Of a stretch of 64,000 nt of DNA, positions 1 through 8,351 are shown piece after piece. Under the pieces are notes generated by a model. It worked only from the letters and a program-made list of their open reading frames with translations, was not told where the DNA came from and made no database searches. Origin of the DNA: Shewanella metallivivens. GTDB lineage: Bacteria > Pseudomonadota > Gammaproteobacteria > Enterobacterales > Shewanellaceae. The translations under genes were made by a program, and so were the position numbers. The stretch lies in the NCBI RefSeq assembly GCF_028750675.1, contig NZ_JAQQPZ010000013.1, positions 320,392 to 384,391 on the forward strand. The letters are read 5' to 3'. Position 1 is the first letter of the stretch, and every line of letters starts with the position of its first letter.

Positions 1-38
1 AACCAGTAAGCATGATCACGTTTTTGTGCTGATTGGTA

Positions 39-2657
39 CTAGCTACGACGGCGTAAGCCTAATGCACCTAATAACATTAATGCCAAATAGCCTAAGCTAC
101 CACCGTCACTGCTTTTCTCTGGCTCGACTGGGTCAACAGGTTCAGGGGTGACCACAGGTGCTGGGTAACTCAGTGCAATAATCACTGGGTCATGGTCTGA
201 TGCAGAGAAGGCATTTTCAGACTTGACCAAATCACCTGTGTACTTGCTGCCATACTCAAACAGGTTAGATTCAACCGAGTTAATGTGCCAGTCATCAATA
301 CCCACCACTTTTGCCGCTAAACTCGCATTGCCTAATGCATGGTCTAAATTACCTAACTCGCCGTTATAGCTGTATGAGTAAGTATCGGCACCGTGCATTT
401 GAGTATTTAAGTTAATTAAACCATAGCCTTTTTCAATCACACTGCCTGAACGCTCATACACTTTACCGTCTAATGTGGTCCAAGACGCAGTGCGAATAAC
501 ATGGTCTGTTGTTGAGGCATCATAGTCGGTCAAAACCGCAACAGGATCTTCTTTACCATAGGCATTTAAATCGCCAATCACCAACACATCACCGTCTACA
601 TCGTTAAGTGACTCACCTAGTACTTTGGCCGCCGATACACGGAATGCATTACACTTACCTTGTAAATCAGCCGGTTCTGAATTTTCGTTAAACTCAGCCC
701 AATCTTCAATACAACCAGACCCTTTCGACTTAAGGTGATTCACCACAATCGTCAGTTTTTCATCATTAATGCTAAAGCTTTGTACTAGGCTGTGACGTTG
801 GTATTTGTCATAACTAGGACTCGATTCAACCACGCCATTTTGTTCACGCGTTTGTGCACCTTCTGCAGCATGTTGCTCGGGGGTCGCAATGACTTGCGCT
901 GCACCGTCTAAGCTAATACTTGCAGGACGATATAACATGCCTACCGTAATCGCGTCGCTGCCAATATATTTACCGTCATATTTATCAACATCTTCGATTT
1001 CAACAAAGCGATATGCTTGCTCATCTGTCAGCTCAGCATTTAGCGCATCAACTAAATTTTGAATCGCACTTAACTCACCAAAGCCATTGTTGGCAATCTC
1101 CATTAAACCCACAACATCAGCATTCATGGCTACAAGTGCATTCACAATTTTGGTGCGTTGCAAGACCATTTCATCTTCTGCTAACGCGCCGCGGTTGCTG
1201 TTTGATGGGTTAGCATCGCCACCCACTGCGTCATTAAAGAAGTTAAGTACGTTAAAGCTGGCTACACGAATGTCGCCCATGTTTGCCACTGTTGGCGCAT
1301 TGGTACGATCATCAACACGGATAAAATCGCCCGCGGAGATAGTGTTCGTCGCTAAAAGACGGTATGAGCTATAGCTGTAGCCAATCACACCTTCAAGGTT
1401 AGTTAACTGGTCACCGACGCGGATATAACCTGTTTCAGCGTTAAAATCAGGGAAGTAAGGCACTTCGCCATCGTTCGCTTTGTAATCAGATTCAACAAAG
1501 AGTTGGTTAACCATATTGGCATCATTTAATGCCACAGCTTCTGCTGAGTTTGGCTCAAATACTTGAGTCGGTTTCATTAATGGCGCTTTGTGCGACAACA
1601 CCATATTGTTACGGTAACTAGAGTAATCAAAACTAAAGGTGCGAGTGACTTTCATGTCACTGCCTGCATCGAGCTTCACTTTCATGCCTTCGACGCGCTC
1701 TAATGCTTGCGCAAGTGTTTCACCATCTGCAACATAGAATTCAACAGCGGCAGGCGCATCGCCCACAACGCCCACTTCAAATTTTTGCTCGTCTTTAATG
1801 TCTATCTGCGTTGAGCCGTAATATTCTTTGACTTTACCTTGTACACACACTTCAGTACCGGGCTGAATCGTGTCTGGTGCGGCTTCATTTAGGTAAACAA
1901 AAATACCGTCAGAGGTATAAGGAGAACCATCACCTTGAGCATCTTGAATAAAGAAGCCTTTATATAAACTGTCACTTCTGGCGCTCACAATGCCTTTTAC
2001 GGTGACTTCGTTAGCCGACTCAAAACTGCCACTGGCAACTAATGGACTAGAATCACCTGCTCCTTGAATATCATAAATGTTCGTTAGCGTGGCGCCGTTA
2101 CAAGTAAAAGTACTTGGCTCTGGAGCCTCAGCCGCGTCAAGTGTGCCTAAACCACTAAAAGTGTCTTTTTCAAGTGTAACCCATTGGGCCGCATCATAAG
2201 TTGTGCTGGCAGTTAAATCTTCTAAATTACGCTGAAAAGTGGTATCAAGCCCCCAGCCGCTTGGTGTAGGAATATCGCCAATCACATCAACTAATACATC
2301 GTCTTTTAATAGGCCAACAGCATCGCCGCCATTAAAATACAAATTACCAGTCATTGAGTCTGTACCGGCCGGTAAGGTGATAGCCGCACTAGGGTGCAAA
2401 ATCACTTTGACACTTTTAGCCGCGATTGAATCAGTCAAATCAACCATATCTAAAGCCGCGGTGTCGCCGTCTTTATAACGCACTAATTTGTACCCAGCTA
2501 AATCAACGACTGTGTCACCGTTGTTATACAATTCAATCGCTTTGTTATTGGAACTCCCTTCAACATATTCACTAATTAACACATCTGCATTTGCCATCAT
2601 TGGCAATGCTGCGGCCACTGCGAGTGAAACCGCTGTAAGTTTAGTCAGTCCTTTCAT
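39..2657 (-). CDS. exeM: Secreted ExeM/NucH-type endonuclease with GlyGly-CTERM tail
   Basis: An 872-residue exported nuclease. A signal peptide covers residues 1-24 (cleavage expected after ANA). It is followed by a lamin-tail-like domain beginning DVLISEYVEGSSNNKAIELY (about 25-140), an OB-fold-like region (about 200-290), and an endonuclease/exonuclease/phosphatase domain from about residue 460 to 830. That domain keeps its metal and catalytic motifs: ASFNVLNFFND near 462, VVNHLKSKGSGC near 640, GDLNAYGKEDP near 696 and SASDHDPV near 819. The C-terminus has Gly-Gly, a hydrophobic stretch and LRRRS, which is the GlyGly-CTERM signal processed by rhombosortase. Family members are released or surface-held DNases that degrade extracellular DNA in biofilms and for phosphate supply. 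The gene stands alone and is divergent from a chemoreceptor gene. The domain assignment is secure; the biological role is inferred from S. oneidensis ExeM. Confidence 0.93.
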   Translation of the reverse strand: MKGLTKLTAVSLAVAAALPMMANADVLISEYVEGSSNNKAIELYNNGDTVVDLAGYKLVRYKDGDTAALDMVDLTDSIAAKSVKVILHPSAAITLPAGTDSMTGNLYFNGGDAVGLLKDDVLVDVIGDIPTPSGWGLDTTFQRNLEDLTASTTYDAAQWVTLEKDTFSGLGTLDAAEAPEPSTFTCNGATLTNIYDIQGAGDSSPLVASGSFESANEVTVKGIVSARSDSLYKGFFIQDAQGDGSPYTSDGIFVYLNEAAPDTIQPGTEVCVQGKVKEYYGSTQIDIKDEQKFEVGVVGDAPAAVEFYVADGETLAQALERVEGMKVKLDAGSDMKVTRTFSFDYSSYRNNMVLSHKAPLMKPTQVFEPNSAEAVALNDANMVNQLFVESDYKANDGEVPYFPDFNAETGYIRVGDQLTNLEGVIGYSYSSYRLLATNTISAGDFIRVDDRTNAPTVANMGDIRVASFNVLNFFNDAVGGDANPSNSNRGALAEDEMVLQRTKIVNALVAMNADVVGLMEIANNGFGELSAIQNLVDALNAELTDEQAYRFVEIEDVDKYDGKYIGSDAITVGMLYRPASISLDGAAQVIATPEQHAAEGAQTREQNGVVESSPSYDKYQRHSLVQSFSINDEKLTIVVNHLKSKGSGCIEDWAEFNENSEPADLQGKCNAFRVSAAKVLGESLNDVDGDVLVIGDLNAYGKEDPVAVLTDYDASTTDHVIRTASWTTLDGKVYERSGSVIEKGYGLINLNTQMHGADTYSYSYNGELGNLDHALGNASLAAKVVGIDDWHINSVESNLFEYGSKYTGDLVKSENAFSASDHDPVIIALSYPAPVVTPEPVDPVEPEKSSDGGSLGYLALMLLGALGLRRRS

Positions 2658-2671
2658 TTTTTAACCCCATA

Positions 2672-2703
2672 TTTTGTAATAGAAATGCTATTTTTTTGTA
2701 ATA
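2672..2703. repeat. Direct repeat of TTTTGTAATA, 22-bp spacing, before exeM
   Basis: Two identical decamers TTTTGTAATA start at 2672 and 2694, that is 22 bp or about two helical turns apart, within 50 bp upstream of the exeM start codon. Same-face spacing would suit a dimeric regulator, but the AT-rich context makes a chance origin possible. Confidence 0.45.
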
Positions 2704-2943
2704 TGCGGCGCGATTGTCCCAAAGTTTTGTGACATAAAAAAGAACATTGATCACAAAAAACGACCAGAAAAAATAACTATCTAATTGATTTCAAAAACAA
2801 AATAGTTTTTCAGGCAGAATAAAGTTCAAAGTGTGATCAAATTCTCATTTAAAAACAGAGGCTAAACTAAAAACAATGCATCATGGTATTTCAAAACAAT
2901 ATGACAACCCTTGTAACACTTTTATAAAAAATAAAAAGAGAGT

Positions 2944-2971
2944 ATTACAACATGCTGTTTTATATTGTAAT
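2944..2971. promoter_or_regulatory. Inverted repeat ATTACAA / TTGTAAT
   Basis: Perfect 7-bp arms (2944-2950 and 2965-2971) have starts 21 bp apart. The outer flanks AGTATT and AATACT add looser symmetry. This is a candidate operator in the exeM/chemoreceptor intergenic region. The role is not known. Confidence 0.35.
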
Positions 2972-2977
2972 TAATAC

Positions 2978-2999
2978 TATCGTTTACCTTGAAACGATA
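2978..2999. promoter_or_regulatory. Inverted repeat TATCGTTT-N6-AAACGATA
   Basis: Perfect 8-bp arms are separated by ACCTTG. No T-run follows on either strand, so an operator is more likely than a terminator. It lies about 310 bp upstream of the chemoreceptor start. Confidence 0.35.
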
Positions 3000-3308
3000 A
3001 ATAAAGTTGAAGATAATTAAAAAAGGCAAGCCATAGTTAACTCCATTACCAGCCAGTTGTAATGGTGTTGTTACAATATGCAGATGTATAAAAGACCCAC
3101 TTAATACAAACCATTAACGTCATATTCGTATTACGGGGTTAAAAAATAATAAATCTCTTAAGCTATTTGTTTTATTGTCGATATATATTTAGATAGTGTG
3201 TTGTTTTGATCATAAGAATTGTAGTTTGCGCAGTATTTTAGTATCAAAATACTGCTAGCTAATCTACTATTTGCATCTATTGTATTTACCGGTTTAGGTA
3301 CCCTCGCT

Positions 3309-4748
3309 ATGAAACAAGTTGATTTCAGAAATATTGATAAACTCTTCATAAAAATGTCGATTAACGACAAGTTTTGGACAATTTTCGCGCTATTTTTAAT
3401 CGTATTATCCAGCGTATCCATCGGCAGCTATGTCAGTAAAATTGATCAAATTGAACAACAATCGTTACAGGTTTTAGAGCAAAAAGCTGCTGGTATGGTG
3501 CAGGCGCTCGATTCAACCGGCCAACTTGAACAAGCTGCAAGCCTTGGGTTACAAGTTTCTAGTCGCGCTCAAACCAGTAATCGCTCAAAAGACACCGTCA
3601 CTGCGGTATACGCTTCTGCTGGCCAATATTATTCCCTTAGCGAATCGGTATATGCCCAAGAGTCTGATGCGAAACAAGCGGCAATGAACTCAATGTTACT
3701 GTCGTTTTTATGGATATTACCCTTTGCTTTAGTTATTTATTGGAACGCCACCTTTATTGGTGGCGCGTTATGGGTGTTATGGGATACCACTGAGAAAATT
3801 GCTAAAGGCGATTTAACCTCACGTTTAGGCTTTCATCCTGGGCGCGACGAGTTTGGTACGATTGGTTGTGCATTAGACAAAGCCATGGACACCTTAAGTG
3901 AGCTGGTTATTGCGGTTAAAACCAATACCGATACCTTGCATGCAACATCAGACTCTTTTGCCCGCGATGCAGAACAAAGCGCTGAACAAATTGACTTACA
4001 GTATGCCTCTTTAGATTCTGTTGCGACTGCAATGGAAGAGATGACCGCCTCTGCCGCAGAAGTCTCTAACATTGCCCGTAACTCTACCGAACGTGTTGAG
4101 CAAGACTCCGAATACACTCGCCAAAGCTATGACAGAGCAAAACGTGCTATTAACGAAATTGAGCAGCTGTCTAAATACATAGAGCAAACGTCAAACTCAG
4201 TTAACACCTTGAAGGTCAATGCCACTAACATTAATGATGTGATTACGACCATTAATGCTATTTCAGATCAAACTAACTTACTGGCGCTTAATGCGGCAAT
4301 TGAAGCCGCGCGTGCCGGTGAAATGGGCCGTGGATTTGCCGTGGTTGCAGACGAAGTAAGAACCCTAGCGGGCCGTACTCAAGCAGCAACAGTTGAAATT
4401 CATAACATGATTGAGTTACTGCAAAACGAAACACTTAACATCGACAGTATTACTCAAGACACTGTTAAACAAGCACAAACCAGTAGCGACTTAATCAGTA
4501 ACATTGGTACTGACATTGATGCGATTGCTGAATCATCTCGTTCAATTATGGACATGAGCTTCCAGATTTCGACTTCTTCTGAAGAGCAAAGCGCTGTAGC
4601 GAATGATATTGCTAAAGAACTGACTGAAATCCGTCAAAAATCGAATGTCATCCGCGGGTTGTCACAGCAATCAGCACATGGTGTGAAAGATCTGTCCAAA
4701 GCCTCTGCTAACTTAGGGAAGATTTTAAGCCGTTACCGCACTAACTAA
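3309..4748 (+). CDS. Methyl-accepting chemotaxis protein with a very short sensor domain
   Basis: A 479-residue inner-membrane chemoreceptor. There are two transmembrane segments, about residues 22-42 and 128-157, enclosing only about 85 periplasmic residues. That is too short for a four-helix-bundle or Cache sensor (usually 140-250 residues). A HAMP-like linker follows (to about 205), then the cytoplasmic signalling domain. Its highly conserved hairpin, starting near [20 protein letters not shown] and continuing through [16 protein letters not shown], spans about 315-357 and contacts CheA/CheW. The protein ends in SRYRTN without a CheR-tethering pentapeptide. The start at 3309 has no clear Shine-Dalgarno, and Met16 is an alternative. 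A strong terminator follows, so the gene is probably monocistronic. The family is certain; the ligand is unknown. Confidence 0.93.
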   Translation: MKQVDFRNIDKLFIKMSINDKFWTIFALFLIVLSSVSIGSYVSKIDQIEQQSLQVLEQKAAGMVQALDSTGQLEQAASLGLQVSSRAQTSNRSKDTVTAVYASAGQYYSLSESVYAQESDAKQAAMNSMLLSFLWILPFALVIYWNATFIGGALWVLWDTTEKIAKGDLTSRLGFHPGRDEFGTIGCALDKAMDTLSELVIAVKTNTDTLHATSDSFARDAEQSAEQIDLQYASLDSVATAMEEMTASAAEVSNIARNSTERVEQDSEYTRQSYDRAKRAINEIEQLSKYIEQTSNSVNTLKVNATNINDVITTINAISDQTNLLALNAAIEAARAGEMGRGFAVVADEVRTLAGRTQAATVEIHNMIELLQNETLNIDSITQDTVKQAQTSSDLISNIGTDIDAIAESSRSIMDMSFQISTSSEEQSAVANDIAKELTEIRQKSNVIRGLSQQSAHGVKDLSKASANLGKILSRYRTN

Positions 4749-4780
4749 AGAGAACAGCTAGTCATTCATTAACTCAACAT

Positions 4781-4819
4781 AAAACGACGTGATATCCACC
4801 GATACCACGTCGTTTTTTA
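4781..4819 (+). terminator. Rho-independent terminator after the chemoreceptor gene
   Basis: A perfect 11-bp stem (AAAACGACGTG at 4781-4791, CACGTCGTTTT at 4806-4816) has a 14-nt loop and is followed by a T-rich tail. Confidence 0.9.
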
Positions 4820-4890
4820 TTAGCCTGATGCCAAGTTTGTACAGTATACTTTTCGACCACATTGGATCTATACCTTTTACCACTTTCAGG

Positions 4891-4896
4891 TATAAT
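4891..4896 (+). promoter_or_regulatory. Candidate -10 box of rimO
   Basis: A consensus TATAAT lies 53 bp before the rimO start, downstream of the preceding terminator. No good -35 hexamer is seen at 16-18 bp spacing, so only the -10 is proposed. Confidence 0.45.
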
Positions 4897-4948
4897 CCGC
4901 GCAATTTTTATCACCTACGTTAATCGCAAACTCTATGTGTGAGATCTT

Positions 4949-6355
4949 ATGACAGTTGAAACCTTTACACCCAAACAAACTACCACGCTCGACATTCCAG
5001 TTAAAACCCTTGAAGCCAACAGCACAAGTCGCCCTAGCACTGGTAATCGAATTGGCTTTGTATCACTGGGCTGTCCAAAAAACTTAGTCGACTCAGAACG
5101 GATTCTCACTCAATTACGTACCGAAGGCTATGACGTTACCAACAGCTATGATGACGCCGATTTGGTTATTGTGAACACCTGTGGCTTTATTGATAGCGCG
5201 GTGCAAGAGTCGTTAGAAACCATTGGCGAAGCATTAGCAGCCAACGGCAAAGTGTTAGTCACTGGCTGTTTAGGCGTTAAGAAAGATGAAATTGTCGAAC
5301 TTCACCCTAACGTGTTAGGCGTAACAGGCCCTCACGCCTATGATGAAGTATTAAAACAAGTTCACCTGCATGTTGAAAAGCCTAAACATAATCCACTCAT
5401 GGATCTAGTGCCTGATCACGGTGTAAAACTCACACCGAAGCATTACGCTTATTTAAAAATATCTGAAGGTTGTAACCACCGTTGTACTTTCTGCATTATT
5501 CCGTCAATGCGCGGTGATTTAGACTCTCGCCCTATTGGCGATGTATTAGGTGAAGCGCAACGTTTAGTAAACGCAGGCGTAAAAGAGCTATTAATTATTT
5601 CGCAAGACACCTCAGCTTATGGTGTGGATGTAAAGCATAAAACCGCATTTTGGGATGGTATGCCCGTTAAAACCCATATGCAGCAGCTTTGTGAAGAATT
5701 GGCCAAACAAGGCGTATGGGTGCGCCTGCACTATGTGTATCCTTATCCGCATGTGGATGACATTATTCCATTAATGGCTGAAGGTAAAATTCTGCCCTAT
5801 TTAGATATTCCGTTTCAGCATGCCAATAAGCGTATTCTTAAATTGATGAAACGCCCTGGTAGCTCAGACAAAGTATTAGAACGCATCGCTAAATGGCGCG
5901 AGATTTGCCCAGAATTAGTGATCCGCTCAACCTTTATTGTGGGCTTCCCGGGTGAAACCGAAGAAGAATTTGAAGAGCTATTAGACTTTTTAGAAGAAGC
6001 ACAATTAGACCGCGTCGGTTGCTTTAAATACTCGCCGGTGGAAGGCGCTAAAGCCAACGATTTACCAGACCATGTACCAGAAGATGTGATGGAAGATCGC
6101 CTACAACGCTTTATGGCGGTACAAGCACAGATCAGTGCCGACAAGCTGCAAGCGCGCATTGGCCAAGAGTATTTAATCTTAATTGATGAAGTGAACACCG
6201 AAGGTGCTGTGGGTCGCTCATACATGGACGCGCCAGAAATTGACGGCAAAGTGTATTTAACCGACGAGTTTGACGTACAACCAGGCGATCAAGTTTGGGT
6301 GCAAATTATACATGCCGACGAGCACGATGTGTGGGGCGTTAAAGTCGAAGATTAA
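4949..6355 (+). CDS. rimO: Ribosomal protein S12 methylthiotransferase RimO
   Basis: A 468-residue radical-SAM enzyme that adds a methylthio group to the conserved aspartate of ribosomal protein S12. The N-terminal UPF0004 domain carries its three cluster cysteines: Cys42 in [12 protein letters not shown], Cys78 in VNTCGF and Cys107 in VTGCLG. The radical-SAM triad is C175-x3-C179-x2-C182 in GCNHRCTFC. The C-terminal TRAM domain ends near [11 protein letters not shown] roughly 33-residue N-terminal extension precedes the conserved IGFVSLGC. The start has only a weak ribosome-binding site, so a later start cannot be excluded. It is a single gene bounded by terminators on both sides. Identification is firm from the SLGCPKN signature and the cysteine layout. 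Confidence 0.97.
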   Translation: MTVETFTPKQTTTLDIPVKTLEANSTSRPSTGNRIGFVSLGCPKNLVDSERILTQLRTEGYDVTNSYDDADLVIVNTCGFIDSAVQESLETIGEALAANGKVLVTGCLGVKKDEIVELHPNVLGVTGPHAYDEVLKQVHLHVEKPKHNPLMDLVPDHGVKLTPKHYAYLKISEGCNHRCTFCIIPSMRGDLDSRPIGDVLGEAQRLVNAGVKELLIISQDTSAYGVDVKHKTAFWDGMPVKTHMQQLCEELAKQGVWVRLHYVYPYPHVDDIIPLMAEGKILPYLDIPFQHANKRILKLMKRPGSSDKVLERIAKWREICPELVIRSTFIVGFPGETEEEFEELLDFLEEAQLDRVGCFKYSPVEGAKANDLPDHVPEDVMEDRLQRFMAVQAQISADKLQARIGQEYLILIDEVNTEGAVGRSYMDAPEIDGKVYLTDEFDVQPGDQVWVQIIHADEHDVWGVKVED

Positions 6356-6396
6356 TCGCTTTGCTTAACGCATAACCTGCAACTGAAACTCAAATT

Positions 6397-6430
6397 AAAA
6401 AGCCGATATCTGAAGTGATATCGGCTTTTT
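6397..6430. terminator. Bidirectional terminator between rimO and the convergent lipoprotein gene
   Basis: A perfect 14-bp stem (AAAAAGCCGATATC / GATATCGGCTTTTT) has a 6-nt loop TGAAGT. A/T runs on both sides let it serve rimO on the plus strand and the DUF4397-like gene on the minus strand. Confidence 0.95.
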
Positions 6431-6457
6431 GCTTTGCTAACTCATTATTTCAACGAA

Positions 6458-7828
6458 CTATTCTAGCATGGTTAATCTATGCCCTAGTGCACTTGAACTG
6501 TCTGGTGTCAGTACAAAAGTAAAGTTGCTGTCGCCACTAATATCTAATGTTTCAGACTGATAAATCAATGTTTTAGTACCATTATCAGCTTCATACACGA
6601 TATTAATTTCGTAAAAATCTTCAGGTAATGTTGTACTCTGCTCTTCAACGAAGTCTAAATCAGTCAAGGTATATTCTGCAGTTTCAATGGTTTCTGAATC
6701 ACGCACAAAATACACACTCAGATCATCGTAGTCATAAGACAAGTTAACGACATCAACTTTATATTCATATGCACGTGGGCGAAGGTCCTGAGTAATTTCC
6801 ATCCCTTCTACTGAACCGTCTTCGTTTTGATATACAAGCAATGATTTCACATCATCTTGTTCAAACGTCACGAGCAAGTTATTAAATAGCTGTGTTTTGG
6901 TTGTAGCATCTTTTGCGGTAATACCGTAATCATTAAACGACGTTGACTGATAGTCAGATACCGAAAATGCAGCAATATCATACAGGTATTGAGTTTCTTG
7001 TTGGCTCGAAATCGTCACATCGATGTTTTGAGTTTCAAGGCCATTAAATACTCGGTAATCTGCAGTTGATTCCAACGCTGGATAATTATCGACTGTAGTC
7101 GTTGAGTCTACACTGTCGATATTCACTTTAAGATCACCAGCACCAAAGCTATTACGAATAACCAATTTGTAAACGGTTTCCGTGGAGAAATCCATGCTAC
7201 CAGTGGTGTAAACTACATCAGTAGTACCTGCTTCTGTTAAATAAACAATATAATCTTCGGTGTCTAGGATCATTGAGTCACTGTAAGTACCATAACCCAC
7301 ACTGCCTAACATTACCGCTTCATCAAAGTCTTGAGTATCAAGAGAAATATACGCATCAAATGTGCCTTCATCAGTAGCTACGTTGGCAATAAGCACCTGC
7401 ATTTTGCTGTATTCATAATCATCATCCGCATTAAGTTCGTCCATATCTTCACGGTTATAATTAATGTCCAGTAATTGTGGGTCAAGATAATCACCATAAA
7501 GCACAAACAAGTGGTTATCGTCGTTTTCCATATCCACAGTATCGCTGTAAATGGTAACGGTTTCGCCATCTTCATCCTGACCGTAAATTTCTAAATCAGC
7601 ACTACCAGTGCTGTAACCATAACGTGGCATAGCATCCGCAAAGTCAATTGCTGTATACGAATAGTCATCAAGCACTAACGATGTCGAGGTACTGTTAGGT
7701 GAGGCATTGTAATACTGTACATAAGCAACATCACTGCTACTGCTATCTGAACTGTCAGAACCACAACCAAACAGTACAGCTCCAACCGTTGATATCAATA
7801 TCAATCGGCCTAATTTCTTGTTAAACAT
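6458..7828 (-). CDS. DUF4397-like lipoprotein
   Basis: A predicted outer-membrane or surface lipoprotein of about 456 residues. I chose the Met at 7828 (MFNKKLGRL) because a typical lipoprotein signal follows directly, with lipobox LFGC and acylated Cys22. A start six codons upstream is also open. After a Ser/Asp-rich linker, the segment YVQYYNASPNSTSTSLVLDD and what follows resembles DUF4397, a beta-rich domain usually found two or three times in secreted proteins; similar strand patterns recur to the end. The protein is very acidic (many Asp, Glu and Tyr). It is convergent with rimO and shares its terminator. A possible small-RNA terminator lies upstream. The function is unknown; an extracellular binding or structural role is only a guess. 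Confidence 0.82.
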   Translation of the reverse strand: MFNKKLGRLILISTVGAVLFGCGSDSSDSSSSDVAYVQYYNASPNSTSTSLVLDDYSYTAIDFADAMPRYGYSTGSADLEIYGQDEDGETVTIYSDTVDMENDDNHLFVLYGDYLDPQLLDINYNREDMDELNADDDYEYSKMQVLIANVATDEGTFDAYISLDTQDFDEAVMLGSVGYGTYSDSMILDTEDYIVYLTEAGTTDVVYTTGSMDFSTETVYKLVIRNSFGAGDLKVNIDSVDSTTTVDNYPALESTADYRVFNGLETQNIDVTISSQQETQYLYDIAAFSVSDYQSTSFNDYGITAKDATTKTQLFNNLLVTFEQDDVKSLLVYQNEDGSVEGMEITQDLRPRAYEYKVDVVNLSYDYDDLSVYFVRDSETIETAEYTLTDLDFVEEQSTTLPEDFYEINIVYEADNGTKTLIYQSETLDISGDSNFTFVLTPDSSSALGHRLTMLE

Positions 7829-7945
7829 AATTGCTCCATTAACCACTTAGCTACATTTGCAGTATTATGACTCTTTGTATGCGTAAACGACTGTCAAGAT
7901 ACGTAAAGTTGGTATATAAATCGTCAAGTGGGCTTAAATTGGTTA

Positions 7946-8043
7946 TAAAAAAACCTCTTATCAGTCGACAAGAGGTTTTAAATCGTACTATCGAGCAAAA
8001 AACAGACTAAGCGCGTTAAGCGGACTCCGCATTCACCATGTAA
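7946..8043 (-). ncRNA. Candidate small RNA reading out of the pmbA-proximal element
   Basis: The prediction rests on three signals in order on the minus strand: a promoter-like TTGACA-16-TTTATT at 8077-8050, a perfect palindrome GCGGACTCCGC at 8020-8030, and a strong Rho-independent terminator at 7979-7947. The transcript would be about 98 nt. The only start-to-stop reading inside it is 7 codons long without a Shine-Dalgarno. No known RNA family is recognised. It could instead be a terminated leader of the downstream lipoprotein gene, or pmbA 3' RNA. Confidence 0.4.
7947..7979 (-). terminator. Strong minus-strand terminator
   Basis: The 10-bp stem AAAACCTCTT (7950-7959) / AAGAGGTTTT (7970-7979) is followed on the minus strand by a run of seven T. 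It is the first clear terminator downstream of pmbA but lies almost 370 bp beyond its stop codon. Confidence 0.85.
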
Positions 8044-8049
8044 ATTTGT

Positions 8050-8077
8050 AATAAACTAGTGCCTGTTGATCTGTCAA
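8050..8077 (-). promoter_or_regulatory. Outward promoter-like sequence at the element junction
   Basis: A perfect -35 TTGACA (minus strand, 8077-8072), a 16-bp spacer and TTTATT (8055-8050, four of six matches to TATAAT). The -35 lies inside the repeat element and the -10 straddles its outer edge. Transcription would run left, away from the element. Confidence 0.5.
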
Positions 8078-8351
8078 GGTTGTTTTTGCAGCGAATTGTT
8101 GGCCATTACTCATATACAAGTGCGCGGCAGAGACTTAGAGGTGTAGTTATTCTACATAAAAAGTCGATAACGCCGTAAAATGGCCAACAAACGCTGCCCG
8201 AAGGGTTCGGCTAAAAACGTTTTACGCTTTGTTGAATGACTCTTTGCGAATAAAGAGTTGCTTAGATGACTAGGCATCAATCCATTCGCCTCGATTAACA
8301 CGTTTTTAACTCGAACAAAATTTAACCAGCAAAGACCAACAGGCCCTAGTT
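8054..8351. mobile_element. 298-bp MITE-like element with terminal inverted repeats
   Basis: The ends AACTAGTGCCTGTTG (8054-8068) and CAACAGGCCCTAGTT (8337-8351) are inverted repeats matching at 14 of 15 positions, with weaker symmetry continuing about 20 bp inward. Internally there is a second pair around TTGTTGGCCAT (8096-8106) and ATGGCCAACAA (8180-8190), plus hairpins TGTAG-N5-CTACA (8142-8156), CCGAA-GGG-TTCGG (8198-8210) and ACTCTTT-N6-AAAGAGT (8239-8258). No transposase gene is present. CTAG at both ends may be part of the repeat or a 4-bp target duplication. The right end contains the TAG stop codon of pmbA. From memory, sequences like this are dispersed in Shewanella genomes; only one copy is in this window. 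Confidence 0.6.

Larger units (their letters stand above)
2658..3308. other. Divergent regulatory region, exeM / chemoreceptor
   Basis: These 651 AT-rich bases between two divergent genes contain no convincing gene. They hold seven TTGTAAT-like heptamers in either orientation: TTGTAAT at 2674-2680, 2696-2702, 2965-2971 and 3057-3063, ATTACAA at 2944-2950, TTGTAAC at 2911-2917 and GTTACAA at 3070-3076. Two inverted repeats are also present. I could not choose well-spaced -35/-10 pairs with confidence. Operator function is inference. Confidence 0.5.

Noticed and set aside
2728..2850. CRP-like half sites (TGTGA, TCACA) upstream of exeM
   Set aside because: The half sites are not at the 6-bp spacing needed for a CRP palindrome; the best candidate near 2831 matches in one half only.
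3158..3421. 87-codon open frame on the minus strand overlapping the chemoreceptor start
   Set aside because: It runs antisense to the start of a well-supported gene and into AT-rich intergenic DNA, shows no domain and no ribosome-binding site.
8016..8039. Seven-codon open frame inside the candidate small RNA (minus strand)
   Set aside because: It has no ribosome-binding site and is too short to support from sequence alone; an attenuation leader peptide would need codon-usage logic that is not evident.
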